Source: Actinomycetales bacterium (lineage in GTDB: Bacteria; Actinomycetota; Actinomycetes; Actinomycetales; Dermatophilaceae). Taken from it: a DNA stretch of 64,000 nt. The notes beneath the pieces are model-generated. The model searched no databases, had not been told where the DNA came from, and was given only the letters and a program-made list of their open reading frames with translations. Shown here one piece after another: positions 1 through 10,021 of this stretch (its first letter is position 1; each line of letters opens with the position of its first letter). The stretch covers positions 9,665 to 73,664 of the forward strand of contig JADJVX010000005.1 of the NCBI GenBank assembly GCA_016710385.1. Direction: 5' to 3'. A program made the position numbers and the translations under genes.

Positions 1-2
1 TC

Positions 3-548
3 CTGGTGCCGATCCTCCCGTACTCGGGATTCCTCTGGTTGTTCCGGGCCCTGCTGGTCGTGTCCCTCGTGGTGCACGCCTACGCAGCGTTCACGCTGTG
101 GAGCCGCGCCAACGGTGCCCGGCCGCAGCGGTATGCCGTGAAGAACGCCGCCAAGGGCGCGGCACGCACCAAGATGATGCGCTGGGGCGGCGTCACGCTG
201 CTCGCCTGGCTCATCTTCCACCTCGTGCAGTTCACCATCGCCAAGGTCAACTTCAACGGCGCGTTCTCTGCCGACAAGCTCAAGCTCGACGGCCACCCGA
301 GCACGGGCCTGCTCGTCATCGCGAGCTTCCAGCTGTGGTGGGTCGTGCTCATCTACCTCATCGCGCTCGTCGCGCTGGGCATGCACCTGTTCCACGGAGT
401 GTGGAGCGGCGCCCAGACCCTCGGCTGGACCAACTCGGCGACCTCGCGGCGCCTGGCACACACGACCGCCCACCTCGTGGCCGGCATCGTCGTGCTCGGT
501 TTCGCCATCCCGCCGCTGGCCATCCTCTTCGGGATCGTGAAGGGCTGA
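3..548 (+). CDS. sdhC: Succinate dehydrogenase cytochrome b subunit (5' truncated)
   Basis: This is the C-terminal part of the membrane anchor of succinate dehydrogenase (complex II), which binds heme and passes electrons from SdhB to the quinone pool. The frame is open to the window edge. The visible residues begin in a segment like PYSGFLWLFR that lies internally in b558-type SdhC proteins, so the first part (probably one helix plus a loop) lies outside the window. Hydrophobic helices are visible, with histidines in them (LVVHAY, LIFHLVQF, GMHLFHGVW) that suit heme ligation. It precedes sdhA by 6 bases. The order anchor, flavoprotein, iron-sulfur protein with a single anchor gene is that of the b558 (Bacillus-like) class; no sdhD is present. 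Confidence 0.93.
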   Translation: MVPILPYSGFLWLFRALLVVSLVVHAYAAFTLWSRANGARPQRYAVKNAAKGAARTKMMRWGGVTLLAWLIFHLVQFTIAKVNFNGAFSADKLKLDGHPSTGLLVIASFQLWWVVLIYLIALVALGMHLFHGVWSGAQTLGWTNSATSRRLAHTTAHLVAGIVVLGFAIPPLAILFGIVKG

Positions 549-554
549 TCGATC

Positions 555-2557
<2,003 letters not shown>

Positions 2558-2561
<4 letters not shown>

Positions 2562-3301
2562 ACCTCACACTCAACATCTGGCGTCAGGACGGACCCAACG
2601 CCCAGGGTCGGATGGTCACCTACCAGCTCGCCGACGTGTCTGAGCACATGTCATTCCTGGAGATGCTCGACGTGCTCAACGAGCAGTTGGTGGAGAAGGG
2701 CGAGGAACCCATCGCCTTCGACAGCGACTGCCGTGAAGGCATCTGCGGCATGTGCGGCCTCATGATCAATGGCAAGGCCCATGGGCCGGAGGTCACGACG
2801 ACCTGCCAGTTGCACATGCGGTCCTTCCACGACGGCGACACCATCACCGTCGAGCCGTGGCGGGCCACCGCCTTCCCGGTGCTGCGTGACCTCGTCGTCG
2901 ACCGGTCGGCCTTCGACCGGATCATCCAGAGCGGCGGGTTCATCTCGGTCAACACCGGCGCGGCTCCCGAGGCGCACTCGGTGCCGGTGCCCAAGCCCAA
3001 GGCCGACCGGGCGTTCGAGTCGGCCAAATGCATCGGCTGTGGGGCCTGCGTGGCTGCCTGCCCCAATGCATCCGCCATGCTCTTCATGGGCGCCAAGGTC
3101 ACCCACCTCGGCGAGCTCCCCCAGGGGCAGCCGGAGCGCTGGGCCCGGGTGGTCAAGATGGTCTCCCAGCACGACCACGAGGGCTTCGGCGGCTGCACCA
3201 ACACCGGTGCGTGCGCCGATGTGTGCCCCAAGGAGATCCCGCTGGATGTCATCAACCAGCTCAACAAGGATCTCCGCGGATCGATGAGCAAGCGCGCCTG
3301 A
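2558..3301 (+). CDS. sdhB: Succinate dehydrogenase iron-sulfur subunit
   Basis: Electron-transfer subunit linking the SdhA flavin to the SdhC heme and quinone. Three cluster motifs are visible: the [2Fe-2S] set C58, C63, C66 and C83 (CREGICGMCG then TTCQ), a ferredoxin-like set C158, C161, C164 and C168 (CIGCGACVAACP), and a final set C213, C219 and C223 (CTNTGACADVC). I chose the GTG at 2558 because it overlaps the sdhA stop as GTGA and gives a normal 247-residue protein; an earlier in-frame start would add a non-homologous arginine-rich tail. It is the last gene of the operon, followed 16 bases later by a strong hairpin. Confidence 0.96.
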
Positions 3302-3317
3302 GCTCCTGATCGGCCAC

Positions 3318-3355
3318 CACTGCGCCGGTATGCCGCACGGCATACCGGCGCAGTG
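3318..3355. terminator. Terminator hairpin after sdhB built from an inverted pair of the repeated word
   Basis: Perfect 17-bp stem (3318-3334 pairing with 3339-3355) and a 4-base loop GCAC, followed by TTGTCCCTT. The inner part of each arm is GGTATGCC / GGCATACC, the dispersed word of this window in opposite orientations. The position, 16 bases after the sdhB stop, fits an intrinsic terminator with a weak T tract. Confidence 0.8.
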
Positions 3356-3410
3356 TTGTCCCTTACCCCGACCGGCGCGGAGCCGACCAGACGAGTAGGC
3401 TCGCCCCGTC

Positions 3411-4928
3411 ATGCGCATCTCGACCAACCTCGGGTATGCCGTGGGGATCGTGGGCGTCGTGCTCGCCTGCGCGGTCGGTCCCGCCGTCGCTGCCGACGCT
3501 CCCGCGGCCGGATCGGCATACCCGGCCGTGACCACGCCGGCCCCCTCCCGACCCGTCGTCGTGAGCAGCCCACCCCGCACCGGCAGCGATGGCTGCGGCC
3601 CGGGGATGACGGCGACCTTTGTCACCTCACCGGCGCCCAAGCCGGTGCTCAAGAGCGCGCCGACGACGAATGCCAAACGCGGCTCCGAGCCCGGCGTGAC
3701 CACCCTCCCCGACGGACGCACGATCCGGCGTTCCTGCGTGCTCGCGCCGCCGGCACCGATGCTCGGGCCGGTCATCGCGCCCGAACATGTCGTCGGCGGA
3801 CCCGCCCTGGCCCGGCCTGGCGTCGTCACCGACCTGCCCACGTCGGTGCCAGAGCCGCCGATCATGCCGCACGTGTCCTACGTCGTGGCCGACCTGCAGA
3901 CCGGCGAGATCATCGCGGCCAAGCAGGCCCATGCGCTGCTCTATCCGGCCAGCACCCTCAAGACCCTCACCGCCCTCGTGGCGCTCCCCGCGCTGGACCC
4001 CAAGCGGGTCATCATCGCCGACCCTGCGGACGTCAACGCCGAGGGCACTCGAGTCGGCATGGTCGCGGGCAACAAGTACACGATCGACGACCTGTTCAAC
4101 GGACTCATCATGGTGAGCGGCAACGACACGGCATACGCGATCGCGCGGGCCTATGGCGGACGCGATCGGATCATCGCGGACATGAACGCCGCCGCGGGCC
4201 AGCTGGGCGCCTGGGACACCCACGCCGTCGACCCCTCGGGCCTCGACGCCGACGGCCAGTACACCAGCGCCTACGACCTGGCGCTCATCGGTCGGGCGGT
4301 CATGCAGCTGCCCGATTTCCGGCGGCATGCCGTGCTCCTCCAGGCGCAGTTCCCGGGGGCGGTCGACGCGACCGGCAAGACGACCGGGCCGTTCGCCATC
4401 GCCAACCACAACCCGATCATCGACTCCTATCCCGGCACCATCGGGATCAAGAGTGGCTACACCACGCTGGCCCGCAACACCTTCATCGGAGCGGCCACCC
4501 GCGATGATCGCACCCTCATCGTCGCGGTCATGGGCAGCGTCGAGCGCCAGGCGCCGTCGGTGGAGGCGCTGCTGAATTGGGGTTTCTCGTATGCCGCGCA
4601 AGCTCGCCCGATTGGGCGGCTGGTCGAGCCCGGGACCGCAGCCCAGCCGCCGGAATGGCGCGGTGCCACGGTCACTGCCCTGCCCTCCAGCGCGCTGCCA
4701 CTTCCGCCGAGCGAGGCGGACGAACCGCCGACGAGCGGGCTGAGTGTTGCCCTCGCCGCACCGACCGGCCACGACGGAAACGCGATGCTCGACTGGTGGC
4801 AGACCGCTTCCGACCCGGCGCGCTGGACGCTGGCCGGCGGCGCGGGGGGCATCCTCGTGGCCTTCCTCCTGCTCGCGGTGGCCTTGTCGCGGCGGCGTGG
4901 GCGGCAGCCCGGGGCGCACCAGCGCTGA
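3411..4928 (+). CDS. D-alanyl-D-alanine carboxypeptidase (S11 penicillin-binding protein)
   Basis: Low-molecular-weight PBP that trims the terminal D-Ala from peptidoglycan stem peptides outside the membrane. Signal peptide at residues 1-28 (hydrophobic core VGIVGVVLAC, then AVA). After a proline-rich linker comes the catalytic domain with STLK (181-184, nucleophile Ser181), SGN (236-238) and a KSG triad (347-349) where KTG is usual. A single C-terminal membrane helix (about 473-492) followed by RRRGR suggests membrane anchoring, as in DacA/DacC types. Probably leaderless: TAGGCT at 3396-3401 ends 9 bases before the ATG and no Shine-Dalgarno is seen. It converges with the next gene. Confidence 0.9.
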   Translation: MRISTNLGYAVGIVGVVLACAVGPAVAADAPAAGSAYPAVTTPAPSRPVVVSSPPRTGSDGCGPGMTATFVTSPAPKPVLKSAPTTNAKRGSEPGVTTLPDGRTIRRSCVLAPPAPMLGPVIAPEHVVGGPALARPGVVTDLPTSVPEPPIMPHVSYVVADLQTGEIIAAKQAHALLYPASTLKTLTALVALPALDPKRVIIADPADVNAEGTRVGMVAGNKYTIDDLFNGLIMVSGNDTAYAIARAYGGRDRIIADMNAAAGQLGAWDTHAVDPSGLDADGQYTSAYDLALIGRAVMQLPDFRRHAVLLQAQFPGAVDATGKTTGPFAIANHNPIIDSYPGTIGIKSGYTTLARNTFIGAATRDDRTLIVAVMGSVERQAPSVEALLNWGFSYAAQARPIGRLVEPGTAAQPPEWRGATVTALPSSALPLPPSEADEPPTSGLSVALAAPTGHDGNAMLDWWQTASDPARWTLAGGAGGILVAFLLLAVALSRRRGRQPGAHQR

Positions 4929-4980
4929 GTGCCCTTCGTGGGCCGACCCTTGCCTCCGGCCGGTGGCGGGCCGGCAGGGG

Positions 4981-6093
4981 TCAGCTCGTGCGGCGTCCGC
5001 CGGGCAGGAGCAGGCGGAGTGTGCGGCCGAGCGCCGACACGCCCATCGCTGCAGCCGCGCCCATCAGCGCTCCGGCCGCGAGGTTGACCCGGTCGGTGTC
5101 GCGCCGGCCGAGGTAGGGCAGGCCGTCCCGCACGCGCTGCTGTCGAGTGTCGAGCCCGGCCGGCGCAGCGTCCGGGTCGGCAGCGACCGCACTGCCAGCT
5201 TCCCGGGTGGCGACGGCGCCCTGCAGGTCAGCCAGCGCCGCGTCGATGTCATTGGCGGCCCAGGCCGCCGACAGCAGGACCAGCCTCGAGACGAGGTTGA
5301 GCCAGAAGAGCAGGCCGACCACGACGACGAACGATCCGAAGAGCGGGTTGCGGGTGGCCATCGCGATGAGGGTGGCCGCGAGCAGTTTGAGCACCGTCAT
5401 CCCCAGGCCACCGAGCAGGGCTCCGCTGCGAATGTCCTTCCAGGGCAACGGAACACCGGACAGCACTCGGAGCAGGACGATCATCACGGCGGTGTCGAGG
5501 AGGAACGACACGACCACCCCCGCGACCGTCACCAGCCCCTGGCCCAGCCCCAGCAGGTCGCTCACCCACGTCGAGGCCGCAGCGACCACCGATGACGACA
5601 CGGCCGACACGAGCAGGGAGGCCCCGAGCAGCCCCAAGACGAGCAGGTCGCGCAGCTTGGCCAGCACCGGGTTGCCGTCGGTGCCGCGCACCCCGAAGAC
5701 GGTGCGTATGCCGTCCCGCAAGGATCCGATCCACCCCAGACCGCCCAGCACGAGTGACCCGAAGGCCACGACGCCCGCCCAGCTCAGCGTGGCGGTCTCG
5801 GGTGCGGCCAGCGGCATGAGCCCGTCCGGGTTGGCGGCTGTCTTGACCAGGCCTGGCAGTGCTTCGTCGAGCGAGCGCCCCACAGCGTCGAGGAGTTCGG
5901 GGTTGCCGGCGAGCAGGAAGCCGAAAACGACCGCGGCCAACGCCACGGCTGGGAAGAGCGAGAAGAACCCGAAATATGCCACACCCGCAGCCAGGAGATT
6001 GCCCTTGGCGTCGCCGAAGCGGGTCCACGCCCGATATGCACGCGTGCGTTGCAGCGCCGCCCAGAGAGCTTTTCCGCGGGCAACCAGGGTCAC
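4981..6093 (-). CDS. YihY/virulence factor BrkB family membrane protein
   Basis: Multi-pass inner-membrane protein of the YihY (formerly RNase BN) family, whose biochemical role is not settled. Characteristic features are the region AAGVAYFGFFSLFPAVAL near the N-terminus, about six hydrophobic helices, and a segment LNLVSRLVLLSAAWAAN late in the fold. The C-terminal tail is Ala/Arg-rich and cytoplasmic. I chose the GTG at 6093 because it overlaps the stop of the upstream phosphoesterase as GTGA (4 bp), giving 370 residues; a longer reading to 6141 would overlap that gene by 52 bp. It forms a two-gene operon with the 2H phosphoesterase. Confidence 0.85.
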   Translation of the reverse strand: MTLVARGKALWAALQRTRAYRAWTRFGDAKGNLLAAGVAYFGFFSLFPAVALAAVVFGFLLAGNPELLDAVGRSLDEALPGLVKTAANPDGLMPLAAPETATLSWAGVVAFGSLVLGGLGWIGSLRDGIRTVFGVRGTDGNPVLAKLRDLLVLGLLGASLLVSAVSSSVVAAASTWVSDLLGLGQGLVTVAGVVVSFLLDTAVMIVLLRVLSGVPLPWKDIRSGALLGGLGMTVLKLLAATLIAMATRNPLFGSFVVVVGLLFWLNLVSRLVLLSAAWAANDIDAALADLQGAVATREAGSAVAADPDAAPAGLDTRQQRVRDGLPYLGRRDTDRVNLAAGALMGAAAAMGVSALGRTLRLLLPGGRRTS

Positions 6094-6692
6094 GAGGGCG
6101 CCCCGCGCCGACGCAGCGGAAAGGAGCGCACTGGCGACCACGCACCGTTGGCGCCCTGCACGAACAACCAGATCTCGGACACGGTGAACCGGGCGTGGAA
6201 GTCGGCCAGATCATCGAAGGCCCGGTCGAGGTCGCTCTCCGCGACGTCGTGGGCCACCGTGACATGCGGGTGATACGGGAAGGTCAAGTCCTGGTGCCAC
6301 TCGCCCGACCGGATCGAGCGCTCCAGCGTCTCGCACGCGGAGATGCCCTGCGCTACCTGCACGAAGACGACATCGGACACCGGGCGGAAGGTGCCGGTGC
6401 CACGCAGCACCATGTCAAACGCCTCGACCCCGGCCGCGACCTCGGTGAGGTGATCGCCCAAGCGCGCGAAGTCGGGCAGCGGCACACCGGTCGGACCGAG
6501 CAGCGTGACGTGGGCCGGGATGAGCGGTGCCATCGGGTCGTTGAAGCTGGCCCGTTTGCCCTGCAGGAAGGCTCCGTGCGGCTCGGGAATGGGGATCGCG
6601 ATGCCGACGGTCTGCACGCCATCCAACGGCACTCGAAGCCCCGCTCCGGGACCGAGGGTGAGTGCGTCCCTGTCATGCACAACGCCGGACAT
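6090..6692 (-). CDS. 2H phosphoesterase (2'-5' RNA ligase-like) family protein
   Basis: The 200-residue protein has the two HxT motifs that define 2H phosphoesterases: PAHVTLLGP (H61, T63) and HPHVTVAHDV (H143, T145). Members hydrolyse or ligate 2'-5' or cyclic phosphodiester bonds in small RNAs or nucleotides; the substrate here is unknown. The ATG at 6692 is preferred over an upstream start because TACGCT on the minus strand (6705-6700) ends 7 bases before it, the layout of a leaderless promoter, and the upstream extension overlaps the divergent galK promoter. First gene of an operon with the YihY-family gene. Confidence 0.85.
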   Translation of the reverse strand: MSGVVHDRDALTLGPGAGLRVPLDGVQTVGIAIPIPEPHGAFLQGKRASFNDPMAPLIPAHVTLLGPTGVPLPDFARLGDHLTEVAAGVEAFDMVLRGTGTFRPVSDVVFVQVAQGISACETLERSIRSGEWHQDLTFPYHPHVTVAHDVAESDLDRAFDDLADFHARFTVSEIWLFVQGANGAWSPVRSFPLRRRGAPS

Positions 6693-6699
6693 GCGCCCC

Positions 6700-6751
6700 A
6701 GCGTAGCGCCGGAGCTGGGGGCGACGAGTCCGACGATTCGGTCGTTAGGCT
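6700..6751. promoter_or_regulatory. Divergent leaderless promoters between the 2H phosphoesterase and galK
   Basis: Two -10-like hexamers face away from each other: TACGCT on the minus strand (6705-6700), 7 bases from the phosphoesterase ATG, and TAGGCT on the plus strand (6746-6751), 6 bases from the galK GTG. Neither gene has a visible Shine-Dalgarno. Clear -35 boxes are not seen. This is inference from spacing. Confidence 0.5.
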
Positions 6752-6757
6752 CGGGCC

Positions 6758-7948
6758 GTGGCCTCGACCTCACCACTGCGCGCCTCCGTCAACCCGACGC
6801 TCCATCCCGCCGAGCCCGATAACCAAGCCGGCGTCTGGTCGGCTCCCGGACGGGTCAACCTCATCGGGGAACACACCGACTACAACGGCGGGCTCGCGCT
6901 GCCCATCGCCCTGCCGCACCGCACCACCGCGACGGTCCGGCCGCGCACCGACGGGTTGCTGCGGGTCACCAGCACAGCGCGCCCCGGTGAGACGGTCGTC
7001 GTCGCGCTGGACGACGTCTCCCCGACCGTGCCGGGCGACTGGGCGGCATACGTCGCCGGGGTCTTCTGGTCGCTGCGCCAGGCAGGGTATGCCGTGCCGG
7101 GCGCGGACGTGCAGGTGGCCAGCGCCGTGCCGGTGGGCGCTGGGTTGTCGAGTTCCGCGGCACTGGAGTGCGCGGTGGCCGCCGCCCTGTCCGACATCGC
7201 CGGCCTGGGCCTGTTGGACGACGACGCCGGCCGGGCACGCTTGGCGCAGGTGTGCCAGGTGGCGGAGAACGACATCGCCGGAGCGCCGACCGGTGGCATG
7301 GACCAGGCCGCAGCGATGCTCTGCCGCCCCGGGCACGCCCTGCGGCTGGACTGCCGCAGCGGGGTCACCACCCAGGTGCCCTTCGATCTGGCAGCCCACG
7401 GCCTGGCCCTGCTCGTCATCGACACCAAAGCGCCCCACGCGCTGGTGGACGGGCAGTATGCCGCGCGACGGCATACCTGCCAGCAGGCAGCCAGCGCCCT
7501 CGGGGTCGACACCCTGCGCGAGGTCTCCCCCACCGACCTGCCGGAAGCGCTCGGTCGCCTCAGTCGCCTCGGGGACTCGGCCGCACCGGCTCGGGTGCGG
7601 CACGTCGTGACCGAGATCGCGCGCGTCGAGGCCTTCGTCGACGCCGTGCAGGCTGACGACTTCACGACTGCGGGTGCGCTCATGACGGCCTCGCACGACT
7701 CACTGCGGGCGGACTACGAGGTGAGTTGTCCCGAACTCGACCTGGCCGTGACCACTGCGTTGCGCGGCGGAGCGCTGGGGGCCCGGATGACCGGTGGCGG
7801 GTTCGGCGGGTGTGCCATCGCACTCGTGCAGCAGGAGCAGGCGGACTCGATCGGTGCCGCCGTGGTCGCGGCCTTCCGCCAGCGGCAGTGGCCGGACCCG
7901 GTGCCGTTCACCGTGACGGCGGCCCGAGGTGCGGGCCGGGGCTGCTGA
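6758..7948 (+). CDS. galK: Galactokinase
   Basis: GHMP-family sugar kinase that phosphorylates galactose to galactose-1-phosphate, the first committed step of the Leloir pathway. The three family motifs are present: the galactokinase signature APGRVNLIGEHTDYNGG near the N-terminus, the ATP loop VPVGAGLSSSAALE, and the C-terminal GARMTGGGFGGCAIALV. Its 396 residues match the family. The GTG start at 6758 is chosen because TAGGCT sits 6 bases upstream and the reading gives a normal N-terminus. No other Leloir genes (galT, galE) are adjacent, so it appears to stand alone here; the following genes are unrelated. Confidence 0.95.
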   Translation: MASTSPLRASVNPTLHPAEPDNQAGVWSAPGRVNLIGEHTDYNGGLALPIALPHRTTATVRPRTDGLLRVTSTARPGETVVVALDDVSPTVPGDWAAYVAGVFWSLRQAGYAVPGADVQVASAVPVGAGLSSSAALECAVAAALSDIAGLGLLDDDAGRARLAQVCQVAENDIAGAPTGGMDQAAAMLCRPGHALRLDCRSGVTTQVPFDLAAHGLALLVIDTKAPHALVDGQYAARRHTCQQAASALGVDTLREVSPTDLPEALGRLSRLGDSAAPARVRHVVTEIARVEAFVDAVQADDFTTAGALMTASHDSLRADYEVSCPELDLAVTTALRGGALGARMTGGGFGGCAIALVQQEQADSIGAAVVAAFRQRQWPDPVPFTVTAARGAGRGC

Positions 7949-8166
7949 TCCTCGCCGCATTTCCGGTTCTGGCCAGGCTTGACCTGGGCTAAGCCGACAG
8001 CTGCTGCAGACCCGCATCCGGTCTAGAGTGATTGCGCCGGGCGCGGGGAGTCGCCCGGATCGCGAGTCGAGCGTTCAAGGGCAGCCGTTTCGGGGATGGG
8101 ATGGCTGGCGCGTGCTCGCGCCATCGAGGGGTGTTTCGGCACTCCCTGAGTGTCCGGGGGGGCACC

Positions 8167-8952
8167 ATGACTGCACCGCGGTTTGCGACGGCTCTTGAGA
8201 ACGAGGCCATCCAGCACGAGGCCATCGAGATCCATGCACACCAGAACGCCGGCCGAAGCCGAACGGGTCCGACCGGGGTCCTCGACATGCTGGCCGGGAG
8301 CGGTCTGGCACCGCACCGCGCCGCTGCTGCGGTCGACCCTCCGGGCGCTGGCCGCCTGAGAGAGCGCGCCATCCGATGGGCGCTAGGTCTTCCGGCGCGC
8401 CGGACTGGCGGGCCGGTGCCCGCACCGGTATGGGGCGACTGGCCGCCGTCGGCTGCTCACGACAGACCCGGCCTCGGCACCCGACCGCCCGCCGGAGCCG
8501 ACACCGAGCTCGGATATGTCGACCTTGGGCCACTTGTGCAGGCGATCATGCTCGACCTGCACTCCCCGGTCTCGGTCGAGGTCCGCGACGACCCGCTACC
8601 GGTGCGCGCCAGCACCGACACCCTGCGGCAGGCACTGGTCACCCTGTTCACCACGCTGGACCGTGCCGAGCCGGCTCGCATCGAGGCCTACCTCTCGGTC
8701 GCGCAAGGCCGGCATTACATCGACGGGCCAGCAGCGCAGGTGCATCTCGTCGTCCGGGCGTCGGGCGCTCGGTTGAGCGCCGGGGCGATCGCGCGCTTCA
8801 CCGCAGCGTTGGTCCGCACCCAGTCCGCCGGCCTGGCACCCCGACTGCGGGTCCAGGCCGACCGCACGACCATCGATTCGGCGGCCCTGGTCGTCGATGC
8901 TGGGCCGGATGACATCACTGTCGCTGCATCATGGCCAGTTGACTTAGGTTAA
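8167..8952 (+). CDS. Degenerate histidine-kinase ATPase-like protein, first paralogue
   Basis: I recognise no named family. The last 150 residues read like the topology of a GHKL/HATPase_c domain: YVDLGPLVQ, then LPVRASTDTLRQALVTLF where kinases have DxxRLRQVLxNLLxNA, then alternating strands ending in ITVAASWPVDLG. The residues needed for ATP (the N-box Asn, DxGxG, GLGL) are missing, so catalysis is unlikely. The next gene is a diverged tandem copy with the same ending. I chose the ATG at 8167, which has GGGGGG about 5 bases upstream, giving 261 residues. No signal peptide or membrane helix is evident. A sensor, scaffold or anti-sigma-like role is possible but unproven. Confidence 0.6.
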   Translation: MTAPRFATALENEAIQHEAIEIHAHQNAGRSRTGPTGVLDMLAGSGLAPHRAAAAVDPPGAGRLRERAIRWALGLPARRTGGPVPAPVWGDWPPSAAHDRPGLGTRPPAGADTELGYVDLGPLVQAIMLDLHSPVSVEVRDDPLPVRASTDTLRQALVTLFTTLDRAEPARIEAYLSVAQGRHYIDGPAAQVHLVVRASGARLSAGAIARFTAALVRTQSAGLAPRLRVQADRTTIDSAALVVDAGPDDITVAASWPVDLG

Positions 8953-9187
8953 GCAATGCACGTCGCGCTACTCTCGAACGACGACTCACACGATGTGGCG
9001 ATAAATGTGCTGATGCATACAGGATTGACTTCCGCTAGGGTAATAAAGGCCTTGTACCACGCAAGGGTGAAATGCACGTTTTAGGCAGCACCATCGGGGG
9101 ATGACGCGGCCAGAGTGGTCGCAGGGGACGTGACTTGCCTTCCGGGAAAGGCATTGTCCTGACCCATGACGCCGTAGGGGGCGAGCA

Positions 9188-9883
9188 GTGACAGCGCAGC
9201 GAGCCAGGGGGCTCATGGCCGTCGAAACGCGGTCGACCACACCACACACCCCCGCGACCGATGACACACAACTGCAGAGTGCCGCGCGGATCAGCGTCCT
9301 GGACCTCGTCGAACGAGCTGCAGCCAGCGAGGACCCCGTCCTGCAGCGGGCTGCAGGTCGGGTGCGGGCCCGCATCTCCGGCTTGCGCCTGTCCCGGCCG
9401 CATCGCCTCTCGGCTCGACCCGGCGCCCCAGCACCCACGGCATACGTCGATCTTGCCCCGGTGGTGCGCGATGCCTGCGATCTGCTGCTGCACCCGAGCA
9501 CCCTCGACTGCCGCGACGCGCCACTCATGGTCCGCGGGTGCCCCGATGCGCTCCGACACGCCATCGTCACGCTGCTCACGACGCTCGAGAGCGGTGCGCC
9601 GACCCAACCCCTCGCAGTCGGGGTCTCGGTGGCGACGGGCACCGACAGCATCGGAGCGCAGGCGGCCCAGGTGCAGCTGCAGGCGGTGGCTCCGGGAGCC
9701 CAGCTCGGTGCTCGGGCCTTGGCCCGACTCACCGCAGCCCTGGGTTCGACTCTTCCGGACCGGCCGGTCGCCGTCCTCGAGGTCACCGGCGACCTCGTGG
9801 TTGCGTCCGCCCGAGGGTTGGAGGCGCGTTGCGACGCGGGTGGCGCGTCGGTGTGGGTGGCCTGGCCGGTCGACCTGGGATGA
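9188..9883 (+). CDS. Degenerate histidine-kinase ATPase-like protein, second paralogue
   Basis: A 231-residue tandem paralogue of the preceding gene. Shared landmarks in the same order are VLDL near residue 38, YVDLAPVVRDA, CPDALRHAIVTLLTTLES, AAQVQL, ALARLTAALGS and the terminal AWPVDLG. As in its neighbour, the region resembles the N-box helix and flanking strands of GHKL ATPases, without the nucleotide-binding residues. The GTG at 9188 follows GGGGGCGAG at 9177-9185. Its stop overlaps the next small gene as ATGA, so it appears to be the first gene of the operon that continues into pgsB, pgsC and pgsA. The 235 bases upstream are AT-richer than the surroundings and probably hold the operon promoter. 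Confidence 0.6.
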   Translation: MTAQRARGLMAVETRSTTPHTPATDDTQLQSAARISVLDLVERAAASEDPVLQRAAGRVRARISGLRLSRPHRLSARPGAPAPTAYVDLAPVVRDACDLLLHPSTLDCRDAPLMVRGCPDALRHAIVTLLTTLESGAPTQPLAVGVSVATGTDSIGAQAAQVQLQAVAPGAQLGARALARLTAALGSTLPDRPVAVLEVTGDLVVASARGLEARCDAGGASVWVAWPVDLG

Positions 9884-10011
9884 CGGACGAGGCATGGTCA
9901 CTCACGCTGCACGCGCTGATCGGTGCCGGGTTGTTTGCCGTCATGTACGCCCTGGCGCGCGCGAGATGGCGCACCAGTCGTGAGCGGCAGGACGACCTCC
10001 CGCTGGACTGA
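9880..10011 (+). CDS. 43-residue single-pass membrane peptide
   Basis: A very small gene: its ATG overlaps the preceding stop (ATGA), which supports translation by coupling. The peptide has one hydrophobic helix (about residues 8-26, LTLHALIGAGLFAVMYALA) followed by a basic stretch RARWRTSRER and an acidic tail DDLPLD, an N-out/C-in pattern. It sits between the GHKL-like protein and the membrane GGDEF-like protein, so it may help tether or assemble a membrane complex for the pgs operon. That role is inference from position only. I do not recognise a family. Confidence 0.5.
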   Translation: MTDEAWSLTLHALIGAGLFAVMYALARARWRTSRERQDDLPLD

Positions 10012-10021
10012 CGCCCACGTC

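Noticed and set aside
4951..4976. GC-rich inverted repeat between the carboxypeptidase and YihY genes
   Set aside because: Only a 6-bp stem (CCGGCC/GGCCGG) with a 7-base loop and no T tract; too weak to call a terminator in such GC-rich DNA.
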